Shown here piece by piece: positions 40,090-49,320 of a stretch of DNA of 64,000 bases. The first letter of the stretch is position 1; every line of letters begins with the position of its first letter. This DNA comes from an uncultured Granulosicoccaceae bacterium (GTDB taxonomy: Bacteria; Pseudomonadota; Gammaproteobacteria; Granulosicoccales; Granulosicoccaceae): contig CALLBO010000016.1 of the NCBI GenBank assembly GCA_937998875.1, forward strand, positions 1 to 64,000, in the 5' to 3' direction. The notes under the pieces were generated by a model. That model did not search any database, was not told the DNA's origin, and saw only the letters and a program-made list of their open reading frames with translations. The position numbers and the translations under genes were made by a program.

Positions 40090-40854
40090 GTGAGCCGTTA
40101 TTTACGCAGCCGATTATCTGGCAGTCGAGTGTGGTACAGACTGAAGACACCAACCGGGGTTGTCTCTACAATTGCGTTCGTGCTTGTCGGGATGATTTTT
40201 TGCAAATTGGGTTTATGGCAGTTAAGTCGTGCCGATGAAAAAACTTCAATTGTGCAAGCCCACCAGGCAGCCACTCAGTTGCCACCGTTGACGTCACTTG
40301 TGGTTGATGCTGAAAAAGCCTTGTACCGGCGAGTTGAGTTAACAGGAGCACTGGATTCGAACCGATTGTTTCTACTCGATAACCGGATTGTGGCCGGCCA
40401 GGCCGGCTTTGAGGTAATCGCACCATTCATGCTTGCGGACGACAACATGGTGTTGGTGAATCTTGGCTGGATCGGTCACAACGGGGACCGGCAGATTAAT
40501 CTGGCCGACCGCGACATACCCGACACGCAAATAACACTCAAAGGTGTTGTTGTGACACCGTCAAAAGGCTTTGTACTTGCGGATTCTGTGACCGACACCG
40601 GCAAGACGCAATGGCCGTTCACATTGCAATTTATCGACTATGAGACTATTGGGGTTAAACTCGATAAAATACCGGTGATGGATGCTGTGATCATTGCCGA
40701 AGACGGGCAGTTTGGTAGCTTCACCTACAACTACAAACCGGTTGCGAGTGGTGCCAGCAAACATCTGGGCTATGCATTCCAGTGGTTTGCGATGTTGATT
40801 GCGTTGATTGTTCTTTATTTATACCTGATGGTTTTTAAGCAAACTGATGAATGA
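40090..40854 (+). CDS. SURF1 family cytochrome oxidase biogenesis protein
   Basis: Encodes 254 residues from a GTG. Two membrane helices flank a periplasmic domain: VVSTIAFVLVGMIFCKLGLWQLSRADEK near 24-51, with the family W-Q-L-S-R, and FQWFAMLIALIVLYLYLMVF at the C-terminus. LLDNRIVAGQAGFEVIAPF and LVNLGWI are family motifs. SURF1 helps heme A insertion into subunit I. It overlaps the next gene by 8 nt. Confidence 0.93.
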   Translation: MSRYLRSRLSGSRVWYRLKTPTGVVSTIAFVLVGMIFCKLGLWQLSRADEKTSIVQAHQAATQLPPLTSLVVDAEKALYRRVELTGALDSNRLFLLDNRIVAGQAGFEVIAPFMLADDNMVLVNLGWIGHNGDRQINLADRDIPDTQITLKGVVVTPSKGFVLADSVTDTGKTQWPFTLQFIDYETIGVKLDKIPVMDAVIIAEDGQFGSFTYNYKPVASGASKHLGYAFQWFAMLIALIVLYLYLMVFKQTDE

Positions 40855-41467
40855 ACTGGCCGAAAAATCTGCCCGTAAACTGAGCAGAGCCAAACTGCTT
40901 GGCTTGATGGGGCTGTACGCAGCGCCGTTGATTGCGGCGTGGTTGTGGTTCGCCTACGTCTCAAGTAACGAGGGTGCGGGTGTCTCAGTGAATGGTGAGC
41001 TGATCCATCCAGCGGTACCGCTTGAGAGTTTTGGCCTCCGCACTGCGGAACAAGCCGTTTGGGGGCTGGATGATATTCGTGGCAAATGGAGTATGGTGTA
41101 TTTTTCTAACGCTGAATGTGGCGATGCGTGCGAGACGGTGTTGTACAACATGCGTCAGATTCGTCTCTCAACCGGCCGTCGAATGGAGCGGGTGCAGCGC
41201 GTATTGGTCACTCCTGAGTGGGAGCAAATGCAGGAGCGACTTGAGAGCGCCAGTGAAGGTTTAGTTGTGGTTGGTGGTGACAGCAGTAAGATAACGGTTC
41301 TGCAGTCGCAATTTGATGCGGCGCAAAGAAAAATGTCAGCGTGTGATGGTTGTGTCTATCTTGTCGACCCGTACGGTAACTTGATGATGCGATTCCCACC
41401 TGAGCTGCCACCGGCAAAAGTACTTAAAGATCTAAAGCATCTCCTTAAGATTTCAAGGATTGGCTAA
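40847..41467 (+). CDS. SCO/thioredoxin-like membrane-anchored cytochrome oxidase assembly protein
   Basis: Encodes 206 residues with an N-terminal helix (about 21-38) and a thioredoxin-like periplasmic domain. WSMVYFSNAECGDAC contains a C-x3-C pair (about 92-96) like the copper motif of SCO proteins; a later C-D-G-C is also present. Homologues occur between surf1 and ctaA in other gammaproteobacteria. Here ctaA is absent and ctaB follows directly, sharing one base with this stop codon. A role in copper or thiol chemistry for the oxidase is inferred. Confidence 0.75.
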   Translation: MNELAEKSARKLSRAKLLGLMGLYAAPLIAAWLWFAYVSSNEGAGVSVNGELIHPAVPLESFGLRTAEQAVWGLDDIRGKWSMVYFSNAECGDACETVLYNMRQIRLSTGRRMERVQRVLVTPEWEQMQERLESASEGLVVVGGDSSKITVLQSQFDAAQRKMSACDGCVYLVDPYGNLMMRFPPELPPAKVLKDLKHLLKISRIG

Positions 41468-42405
41468 TGGTAGCGCCGTCCGAAAATAGCTCTAAGCCGA
41501 TGGCTGCAACCGAGGTCATTGCACAAGCACCATCATCGCTGCTTGCTGATTTGCTTGAGGTCACCAAGCCGAAAGTTGTTTTGCTGCTTGTATTCACGGC
41601 GATAGTCGGAATGGTGCTGGCAGTTCCCGGTATGGTGCCGCTACAGGAAACTGTGTTTGGCATCATTGGTATCGGTATGGCATCAGCATCTGCTGCTGCA
41701 ATCAATCATGTGGTTGATCAACATGCAGATGCACAGATGAAGCGCACCAGCAAACGCCCGATTCCGCAAGGCAATTTAACGACGACGCATGTGTTGTTGT
41801 TTGCGGCCGTGCTCGGGATTATCTCCATGATGTTGCTGGTTGTATTCGTAAATGTGTTGACAGCAGTACTAACGTTTCTGTCGTTGATCGGGTATGCCTG
41901 CGTCTACACCATGTATCTCAAGCGTGCGACACCGCAGAACATTGTGATCGGCGGCGTCGCAGGTGCAATGCCACCTGTACTCGGCTGGGCCGCTGTTACC
42001 GGAGAAGTAACCGCCGAACCATTGTTGTTATTTTTGATCGTTTTCATCTGGACACCGCCTCACTTCTGGGCACTGGCGATTCACCGGCGGGATGACTATG
42101 CCAAGGTGGATATACCGATGCTACCGGTGACTCATGGAAACAAATACACACGTGTTCAGATCTTGCTCTACACGATTCTTTTGCTGCTGGTGACGATCGC
42201 TCCTTACCTGATACAAATGAGCGGTCTTATCTATCTGGTTGCGGCGTTGGCGCTCGGTGGCTGGTTTCTGTTTCATGCGATAAAAATACAGAATCCGGAG
42301 CACAAAGATGAGCCGATACGCATGTTTGTGGTTTCGATCAAGTATTTAATGGCACTGTTTGCGGCACTGCTTATCGATCACTATCTGCCGCTATTTGTGT
42401 CTTAG
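41467..42405 (+). CDS. ctaB: Protoheme IX farnesyltransferase (heme O synthase)
   Basis: Encodes 312 residues with about eight membrane helices. The prenyl diphosphate motif is ASAAAINHVVDQHADAQMKR (about 77-96), followed by TSKRPIPQG, and the second Asp-rich part HRRDDYAKVDIPMLPVTHG. It farnesylates heme B to heme O. Heme A synthase, which would follow in the pathway, is not in the operon. Last gene of the operon; a 6-bp hairpin follows. Confidence 0.96.
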   Translation: MVAPSENSSKPMAATEVIAQAPSSLLADLLEVTKPKVVLLLVFTAIVGMVLAVPGMVPLQETVFGIIGIGMASASAAAINHVVDQHADAQMKRTSKRPIPQGNLTTTHVLLFAAVLGIISMMLLVVFVNVLTAVLTFLSLIGYACVYTMYLKRATPQNIVIGGVAGAMPPVLGWAAVTGEVTAEPLLLFLIVFIWTPPHFWALAIHRRDDYAKVDIPMLPVTHGNKYTRVQILLYTILLLLVTIAPYLIQMSGLIYLVAALALGGWFLFHAIKIQNPEHKDEPIRMFVVSIKYLMALFAALLIDHYLPLFVS

Positions 42406-42423
42406 CAAATTGTTATCAATATT

Positions 42424-42443
42424 GGCGATCAACTGAAATCGCC
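42424..42443 (+). terminator. Hairpin after ctaB
   Basis: GGCGAT pairs with ATCGCC across an 8-nt loop, 18 nt after the ctaB stop codon. No T-run follows, so this is only a possible terminator. The remainder of the 195-nt gap holds a perfect 12-nt palindrome (42558-42569, GGCTGTACAGCC) 31 nt before the next start codon. Confidence 0.35.
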
Positions 42444-42600
42444 TGAGTAATCCCAGCAGTACGTGCCAGTTTGTAAATAATCTACCTGTCATAAAAATCG
42501 ACCCCTTCACAGTCGCCGTAAAGTTGTTTTGTTAACTTCTACGCATTACAAAACGCAGGCTGTACAGCCAAAAAACTGTAACGGCTAAGTAGGGGTAGTA

Positions 42601-43995
42601 ATGACTTCAGTAGTCCGCCTTTCGGTGGTATGTACGGCTATGCTTTCCGCAGGCCTGAGCGTCGCATCCGATGATTCGGAGTTCGGCGAATTCACAACAC
42701 GAGTCGCGGAAGATCGGTTGTTTGTTGAGAACGGCAGGGTCTTGCGCTGTGATTTGTTTTTCACCGCTTCCGGTCGGGAAACGGTTGTAGCCCCCAAGGG
42801 CTCGGAGCTTGATCAATCGTTGCCGCCGGTTGTCTGGCAATACTCCGGCTTGCTACCTGTTACCGACTATCTCAAAACGGCTGTCATCCATAGTGCGAGC
42901 AGCGAGTTAAAGGAACAGTCCTGGCAGGATGTACAGCTTAACTTTTATGACGGATTGCGGGTCGAAGGTGCCAGCGAACTGGATGCCAAGATCGCCTATG
43001 CGGGTGCTTATGCGTTCGCACCGCGATGGACCTTGGTTGAGCTGATTCAGGTTGATGAACCTGAACCCGTCTACCCGGGCACTGTTCTCTACCGAGTTGA
43101 GTACACAGAACCGGCTCCCGCCAGCATGGAAGTTGAGGGGTATCGCGACCTGTCTTTACAGATATTGCAACAGCCGGAAGAACTATCATTGCAGGCCATT
43201 CGCAGTGTCGTAGATGCTGCTGATAACATGGAAGCAAAATCTATGGAACGAGCTTCTCTAGGTGGAATCGGCGGAGTGGATACCGCTGGCGGTGGGAAGC
43301 TTATGGGTGTGGATGACGTTACAATCGCGTCGGCTTCACGTAATCAGAGCCTTACCGTAACAGCGGAAAAAGCGATGGAAAGTGTTCAGGAAGTAGTTGA
43401 ACCCGATGCCACAGTTGAACCGTTGGTTGAGGCTGGAGCAGAGGTTGAGATACCGGTTGAATTGGTTGAACCAGTCGAACTCATAGAAACTACTGAAACC
43501 AATGAAGTATTTTCACCGGAACAGCTGCCGGACGGGCTCGTTAATGAAGATTCGGCGTTGGAAACTGTTGCTGTTGCGAGTGACACTAGTAACTCTGCCG
43601 GGATAGCTACTGAAGGTGGCTCGCTTGTACTCGGCAGTGGCGGCCAGGTGGTTAAAACCGGTGGTGATAGCATTGAAGATCCGAACACAGAGGTGGATGG
43701 CTTTTTACCAGAGTCGGATTTGTTGCCGGTTGAGTTCATCGAGTTGGACTACGAGCTGCCTATCGAAGTAATACCCAGTGAAGTAGCCGGTAGTGAAGAG
43801 GTGCTAGATGAGAAAGTCATGGTTAAAGAAGTTGTGGCTGGGGAAATAGCGGATACTGATATTGTTGTCGAAGTCGCCGAAGATGCCTTGCTTACTGCAC
43901 CGGTAGTGACGGAAGGTGCAGCGGACGATGAGTGGATCGTTTTGCCCGATGGGACACTAGTGCTTCGCAATGTACGGAGACTGGTAACCAATTAA
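42601..43995 (+). CDS. Secreted acidic Val/Glu-rich protein of unknown function
   Basis: Encodes 464 residues with a signal peptide (VVRLSVVCTAMLSAGLSVAS, cut near residue 23). The first 200 residues look folded and include WTLVELIQVDEP and VLYRVEYTEPAPA. Residues about 255-425 are low-complexity, strongly acidic and rich in Val, Glu and Thr. The end, DDEWIVLPDGTLVLRNVRR, is again ordered. I do not recognise the family; the size and the N-terminal fold only vaguely suggest an envelope-binding protein. AGGGG lies about 8 nt before the ATG, and a strong terminator follows, so it is a single gene. Confidence 0.75.
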   Translation: MTSVVRLSVVCTAMLSAGLSVASDDSEFGEFTTRVAEDRLFVENGRVLRCDLFFTASGRETVVAPKGSELDQSLPPVVWQYSGLLPVTDYLKTAVIHSASSELKEQSWQDVQLNFYDGLRVEGASELDAKIAYAGAYAFAPRWTLVELIQVDEPEPVYPGTVLYRVEYTEPAPASMEVEGYRDLSLQILQQPEELSLQAIRSVVDAADNMEAKSMERASLGGIGGVDTAGGGKLMGVDDVTIASASRNQSLTVTAEKAMESVQEVVEPDATVEPLVEAGAEVEIPVELVEPVELIETTETNEVFSPEQLPDGLVNEDSALETVAVASDTSNSAGIATEGGSLVLGSGGQVVKTGGDSIEDPNTEVDGFLPESDLLPVEFIELDYELPIEVIPSEVAGSEEVLDEKVMVKEVVAGEIADTDIVVEVAEDALLTAPVVTEGAADDEWIVLPDGTLVLRNVRRLVTN

Positions 43996-44037
43996 TCCGC
44001 GTCAATTACGCGTAACAAACAACAGCAAGTGAAAAAG

Positions 44038-44064
44038 AAAAAGCCGCTCATTGAGCGGCTTTTT
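44038..44064. terminator. Bidirectional terminator between the acidic protein gene and rpoH
   Basis: GCCGCTC and GAGCGGC form a perfect 7-bp stem with a 3-nt loop, flanked by five A and five T. It lies between two convergent genes and can end both transcripts. Confidence 0.92.
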
Positions 44065-44086
44065 ATATGCACATCATTGGAGGCGA

Positions 44087-44959
44087 CTAAGCGTCGAGCA
44101 TGTGTGACTTGAGCTTGTTCATCGCAGCTTTCTCGATCTGGCGTATCCTTTCAGCTGACACGTCATACTCATCTGCGAGCTCTTGAAGGGTAGATTTGCC
44201 GTCGTCATCCAACCATCTGCGCTCCAGAATATCCCGGCTTCGATCGTCGAGCTCTGCCATACCGGCTGCCAGCGTTGCAGATTGCGAGTCAGCAAAGTTG
44301 TCGTGCTCCGCGGTGATCGCAGGATCAACGTCATCCTGATACAAGTATTCTGCGGGTCGCAGTGCGCGTTTCTCCGAACCGTCGTCAGCAGACGTGGCAT
44401 CGAATGACATATCTCCGCTGGTGAGGCGGGACTCCATCTCATAGACCTGCTCTTCTGTAACGCCCAGGTCTTTGGCAACAGCTTCTGCTTCAGCAGCGGA
44501 AAACCAGCCAAGGCCTTTCTTTGAGCTTCGCAGCTTGAAGAACAGCTTGCGCTGAGCTTTAGTCGTCGCCACTTTCACGATGCGCCAGTTGCGAATCACG
44601 TATTCATGAATCTCTGCACGTATCCAATGGACCGCGAATGAAATCAGCCTTACGCCGACATCCGGATCAAAGCGTTTTACTGCTTTCATCAGACCGATGT
44701 TGCCTTCCTGGACCAGGTCGGCCAAAGGCAGTCCGTAGCCTGAGTAACTGCGAGCCAGATGCACTACAAACCGCAACTGGGACATTACCATCTGCCCGGC
44801 TGACTCGAGATCATCGTTGTCGCGATACTTGCGGGCAAGACTTTGTTCTTCTTCGACAGACAGAACCGGAAATGTGGATATCTTTGATAAGTATCCGTTC
44901 AGATCATCATTGACCGCTGGCAAAGTCATCGCTGACGTTTTTACCATAGCTTGGGCCAT
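44087..44959 (-). CDS. rpoH: Heat-shock sigma factor sigma-32
   Basis: Encodes 290 residues. Region 2 is LARKYRDNDDLESAGQMVMSQLRFVVHLA and DLVQEGNIGLMKAVKRFDP; the RpoH box is seen as QRKLFFKLR (about 137-145); region 4 ends with LQELADEYDVSAERIRQIE. It directs RNA polymerase to heat-shock promoters. It follows ftsYEX on the same strand, as in E. coli, but 171 nt of non-coding DNA separate it from ftsX. That gap holds a perfect CIRCE operator, which points to HrcA control. GGGAG lies about 12 nt before the ATG. Confidence 0.97.
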   Translation of the reverse strand: MAQAMVKTSAMTLPAVNDDLNGYLSKISTFPVLSVEEEQSLARKYRDNDDLESAGQMVMSQLRFVVHLARSYSGYGLPLADLVQEGNIGLMKAVKRFDPDVGVRLISFAVHWIRAEIHEYVIRNWRIVKVATTKAQRKLFFKLRSSKKGLGWFSAAEAEAVAKDLGVTEEQVYEMESRLTSGDMSFDATSADDGSEKRALRPAEYLYQDDVDPAITAEHDNFADSQSATLAAGMAELDDRSRDILERRWLDDDGKSTLQELADEYDVSAERIRQIEKAAMNKLKSHMLDA

Positions 44960-45009
44960 TTAGTATTCTCCCGATTGTGAGTATTAAATATTACTGGTGT
45001 GCTCTTATT

Positions 45010-45036
45010 TTAGCACTCTAAGGGTAAGAGTGCTAA
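45010..45036. promoter_or_regulatory. CIRCE operator (HrcA-binding site) upstream of rpoH
   Basis: TTAGCACTC, a 9-nt spacer and GAGTGCTAA: an exact match in both arms and spacing to the CIRCE consensus bound by the heat-shock repressor HrcA. It ends 51 nt upstream of the rpoH start codon. On the minus strand the sequence TAAAAT directly follows the distal arm and could be a -10 element, so a bound repressor would block the promoter. CIRCE is best known from groESL and dnaK operons. That HrcA is encoded elsewhere in this genome is assumed. Confidence 0.93.
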
Positions 45037-45130
45037 AAGCAATAAAAGTTCCTCTTCTAGCGGCACCGGGTAGTGAATATCCAGCGGAAATGTTTCTTTA
45101 TTTTAATAAATACAATGACTTATCATCTAT

Positions 45131-46066
45131 TTAGGGATTTAGTGTACAAAACCTTACAGTCATTACGCAGCTGAAAAGTGCGATGAGAAATAACGCGAGT
45201 ACGTGAAGCACAGGAAACGAATCGGGTAAAAAGGCACCATAAGTAGATATGTCAACATAATGTACCAACCCAGCTGCGATTGTCCATGCCAGCAGGATCC
45301 CTCCCGCAGCAGCGAGTAGGGTCAACAGCACACCGCGCAGCACCAGCGATGGGAGTAGCGTGGTACGACTCGCACCTAGCTGATACAGAACACGAAGTTC
45401 GGGTTTCTGTCCCAGAAGGTCTGCGTGAATTAGCCGATAGACCAGGGCGGCTGTTGCGAGTGCTGCAACGATGATGCTGATCCAGCGAAGGTTTTTTGCG
45501 ATATTGATTGCGGCCAGATTACGGTCGAGCCAACGCTGATCCGCAGCAACATAATCAACGGCGGTATGGCTGGTGAGTTCGTCAACAATGAAGCTCACCT
45601 GCGCCGGACCAAGCGTGGCTGCGGGCTGTAACTCTATTGTTAGCACTTGTTTTGCCTGCAGATCAACGGGCCGTAGAACAGCTGTGACGATTTGATTGTT
45701 ATTCGCCAATGCCTGCGTGAGTTGCAAGGCTTCACTAGTGCTGACGTCGGTAAGGAAGACTGTGACATGGCGGCTATCGAGTAGATTTTTTCCGGCGATG
45801 TTAAATGCCGGAGAAAAGATCGCCATCATTGCCGGAAGGGCAAGTATTAATGCGAGTAACAGGATATTGGTTTTTGGGGGCCTGCGAAGCAGCGACCTGA
45901 GACAATCTTTCAGCAGTGCGATAACGCCTGTTTTTTTAATGTGGCGCGATAATTTTGAATGAGTCGTTTGGCAGGCGCTGATGGATATAGAACTGTTGGC
46001 AGGGGGAGAACCGGTAGCGGGTATGTTCTTAAGCGAAGTGTCCGTTGTGTGGCGTAAGTTGTTCAT
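45131..46066 (-). CDS. ftsX: Cell division protein FtsX
   Basis: Encodes 311 residues. A Ser/Thr-rich cytoplasmic extension of about 60 residues precedes four membrane helices: NILLLALILALPAMMAIFSP near 68-87, then three in the C-terminal half after the periplasmic loop (WISIIVAALATAALVYRLI, LRGVLLTLLAAAGGILLAW, VLALFLIALFSCVMTV). With FtsE it activates peptidoglycan hydrolases at the septum. It overlaps ftsE by 38 nt. The order ftsY-ftsE-ftsX-rpoH is the classical one. Confidence 0.93.
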   Translation of the reverse strand: MNNLRHTTDTSLKNIPATGSPPANSSISISACQTTHSKLSRHIKKTGVIALLKDCLRSLLRRPPKTNILLLALILALPAMMAIFSPAFNIAGKNLLDSRHVTVFLTDVSTSEALQLTQALANNNQIVTAVLRPVDLQAKQVLTIELQPAATLGPAQVSFIVDELTSHTAVDYVAADQRWLDRNLAAINIAKNLRWISIIVAALATAALVYRLIHADLLGQKPELRVLYQLGASRTTLLPSLVLRGVLLTLLAAAGGILLAWTIAAGLVHYVDISTYGAFLPDSFPVLHVLALFLIALFSCVMTVRFCTLNP

Positions 46067-46724
46067 AGTTAGTTACAGATCCTGCATTGAGCTTCAGTGT
46101 CTTTGCATTTTTTGAAACCAGATCAGACAGCTGCCTGCTGTTCTGACAGGTGACTACCACCGTCGCACCATTAGTGTTTGCATCGTTCAACAATTTGACA
46201 ATCAAGCCATTGCTTTCATCATCAAGGTTGCGCAATGGTTCGTCAGCCACGATGACAGGTGGCTTGTGAATTATTGCTCTTATGACTGAAACCAGTTGAC
46301 GCTGTGTTGCAGTGAGCTTTTTTACCTGTGTGTTAAATTCGTTACTTAATCCTGTTGTCTTAAGCAATGTGTCGCTTCGTTGATGGATTGTGTCCTGTTC
46401 AAAACCTGCCAGTTGAAGTGGAACTGCAATATTTTCAGCTACTGTTCTGTCTTCAAGCAGTGCCGGGGCCTCAGCGATAAAGCCGATCTGTCGTCGCAGA
46501 AACGGAATCCGGCTTGCGGGAATACTACCGATATCAATCCCGTCGACCGTTAAAGTGCCTTTGTCCGGTTTTTCGTATGCCATCAACATGCGTACGAGTG
46601 TGGTTTTTCCGGACTGCCTCTCACCACACAGTAGAGTATAGGAGGCTTTTGGCAAAAACAGAGTCAGATTGGAGAACAAAAAATGGTTGCCAACAGTCTT
46701 TTGCATTTCATGAAAGTGAATCAA
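46029..46724 (-). CDS. ftsE: Cell division ATP-binding protein FtsE, with degenerate ABC motifs
   Basis: Encodes 231 residues. Walker A GERQSGKTT (34-42) and Walker B VIVADEP (157-163) are kept. Other ABC motifs are altered: the Q-loop reads IAEA (about 83-86, expected F-Q-D), the signature reads LTATQ (137-141, expected LSGGE), and the H-loop reads TCQN (192-195, expected T-H-D). Context is unambiguous: 64 nt after ftsY and overlapping ftsX. FtsE normally couples ATP use to FtsX-driven activation of septal hydrolases. The eroded motifs suggest weak or altered ATPase cycling, which is an inference. Confidence 0.9.
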   Translation of the reverse strand: MIHFHEMQKTVGNHFLFSNLTLFLPKASYTLLCGERQSGKTTLVRMLMAYEKPDKGTLTVDGIDIGSIPASRIPFLRRQIGFIAEAPALLEDRTVAENIAVPLQLAGFEQDTIHQRSDTLLKTTGLSNEFNTQVKKLTATQRQLVSVIRAIIHKPPVIVADEPLRNLDDESNGLIVKLLNDANTNGATVVVTCQNSRQLSDLVSKNAKTLKLNAGSVTNYEQLTPHNGHFA

Positions 46725-46788
46725 TAGCTTAAGCCCCGTTTATCAGAGGGCGAGCCGGAAGTGACGTCTTTAAGCACATAAATACTGC

Positions 46789-47832
46789 TTATTCGATGCT
46801 GCCATCCGGAACGCCATCACCGAGCAATGCGTCGACGAAGTCAGGTGCTTCGAACACTCTAAGATCATAGATACCCTCACCAACGCCGATAAACCTGATG
46901 GGAAGCTGTAATTCATCAGCCAGCGTAAACAGCACACCACCTTTGGCAGTACCGTCAAGCTTGGTCACCACAAGGCCACTGACATCTACCGATTTGCCGA
47001 ATTCACGCGCCTGATTGAGCGCGTTCTGACCGGTTGTGCCGTCGAGTACCAACAGTGTTTCGTGTGGTGCTGATTCATCTATCTTTTTCATCACCCGGCT
47101 GACCTTACCGAGCTCGTCCATCAAACCGCTTTGGGTATGCAGGCGCCCGGCTGTGTCGGCAATCAATACATCAACGCCCTTTGCCTTGGCAGATTGCAGT
47201 GCATCAAAAATAACCGAAGCCGAGTCAGCGCCGCTATCCTGAGCGACTACCGGGATATTGTTTCTTTCACCCCAGGTTTTGAGTTGTTCCACTGCGGCTG
47301 CGCGAAACGTATCACCAGCGGCCAGCATGACGGTCTTGCCGCCGTTTTGTAATTGCCTGGCAATTTTGCCAATTGTGGTGGTTTTTCCTGCACCGTTAAC
47401 ACCAACCACCAACAGTACAAATGGCGTGTCGCTGTCGGGTATTTCTAGTGGCTGCTGACACGGTAGTAACAAGTTGTTTAGCTGCTCGCGCAGTACAGCT
47501 TGCAGGTCAATATTGTTACTTGTAGCAGAATTTCGAACAGACTCGACAATACCGGAGGCCGTGTTCACACTGACGTCGCTCATAACCAGCTGCGCTTCCA
47601 GATCCTCAAGTAAGCTCTCATCGAGCTTGTTGCCGCGCAAGAAATCGAGCAGACCGCTGGTGAAGCGCTTGCGGGTTTTGGCAAGCTTTGCATCCAGCTT
47701 GTCTACCTCTTCTGCTGTGACATCCGCCAGTGGTTTATCGGATGTGGCAGTTTGGGCATCCGGCTTTACCCCGGTAGAAGGATTCGCAGCGTCCTCTGTT
47801 GGTTCTTTCTTTAGGAAACTGAATAAGCCCAT
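46789..47832 (-). CDS. ftsY: Signal recognition particle receptor FtsY
   Basis: Encodes 347 residues. A short acidic N-terminal A domain precedes the N domain and the GTPase: G1 GVNGAGKTTTIGKIA (about 149-163), DTAGRLHTQ and TKLDGTAKGG. It docks SRP-ribosome complexes at the membrane for co-translational insertion. The A domain is much shorter than in E. coli, which is common outside the enterics. Divergent from rsmD with an 80-nt gap. Confidence 0.97.
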   Translation of the reverse strand: MGLFSFLKKEPTEDAANPSTGVKPDAQTATSDKPLADVTAEEVDKLDAKLAKTRKRFTSGLLDFLRGNKLDESLLEDLEAQLVMSDVSVNTASGIVESVRNSATSNNIDLQAVLREQLNNLLLPCQQPLEIPDSDTPFVLLVVGVNGAGKTTTIGKIARQLQNGGKTVMLAAGDTFRAAAVEQLKTWGERNNIPVVAQDSGADSASVIFDALQSAKAKGVDVLIADTAGRLHTQSGLMDELGKVSRVMKKIDESAPHETLLVLDGTTGQNALNQAREFGKSVDVSGLVVTKLDGTAKGGVLFTLADELQLPIRFIGVGEGIYDLRVFEAPDFVDALLGDGVPDGSIE

Positions 47833-47912
47833 GATGTGATTTTAGCAGTCGCAGTGGAAACGGATTAATATGATGACACGCCAGACGTGCTAAATCAGGA
47901 TTCATCATTGCC

Positions 47913-48497
47913 ATGAGTATAAACAAGCCGCGCAATGTACGCATAATTTCCGGTAGCATGCGTGGATCGAAAATCCTGTTCCCGGCGGTACCCGGATTGC
48001 GTCCAACTGGAGATCGGGTTCGGGAAACCTTATTTGCGTGGTTGCAATCAATCATTGTCGATAGCAACTGCCTCGATATGTTTGCCGGTTCCGGTGCGCT
48101 GGGACTGGAGGCAGCTTCTCGAGGTGCTGAGCAAGTCATTCTTGTCGAAAAGAACCGTACGGCATCTGGTGCCATAAGCGAAAATGCCAACCGGCTTGGC
48201 TTTGACAACATTAAGGTCCTGGCGGCTGATGCATTGAATGATACGGTGTACCGGGATCAGACAATCCCTCGACAATTTAACCTGGTATTTATCGATCCGC
48301 CTTTTTCTGAAAACCTGCATGCAGAGGCGATAGAGTGTGTGGTGCGCAACGATCTTCTGATGCCGGCTGCGTGGGTTTATCTGGAGTCGGGCCGTAAGGG
48401 AGAGCCCATTCAGGTGCCGCAAGCCTGGGATTTGCATCGGGAAAAACTGGCCGGCGAAGTTCGAATGCAGCTGTATCACGTGATTGCAGGCGTCTGA
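47913..48497 (+). CDS. rsmD: 16S rRNA m2G966 methyltransferase
   Basis: Encodes 194 residues. MRGSKILFPAVPGLRPTGDRVRETLFAWL at the N-terminus, SAM-binding DMFAGSGALGLEAASRGA (about 50-67) and catalytic FIDPPFSE (DPPF) are visible. It methylates N2 of G966 in 16S rRNA. It is followed by coaD, a usual pairing. Confidence 0.96.
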   Translation: MSINKPRNVRIISGSMRGSKILFPAVPGLRPTGDRVRETLFAWLQSIIVDSNCLDMFAGSGALGLEAASRGAEQVILVEKNRTASGAISENANRLGFDNIKVLAADALNDTVYRDQTIPRQFNLVFIDPPFSENLHAEAIECVVRNDLLMPAAWVYLESGRKGEPIQVPQAWDLHREKLAGEVRMQLYHVIAGV

Positions 48498-48545
48498 CAG
48501 GCGTGCAATGATATTCACTCGACATATCAGAGTGGATCGAGTTCA

Positions 48546-49315
<770 letters not shown>

Positions 49316-49320
49316 TCAAA

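Noticed and set aside
43386..43991. Two Ser/Thr-rich open frames on the minus strand inside the acidic protein gene
   Set aside because: They mirror the Glu/Val-rich codons of the plus-strand gene, which has a signal peptide, a ribosome-binding site and a terminator.
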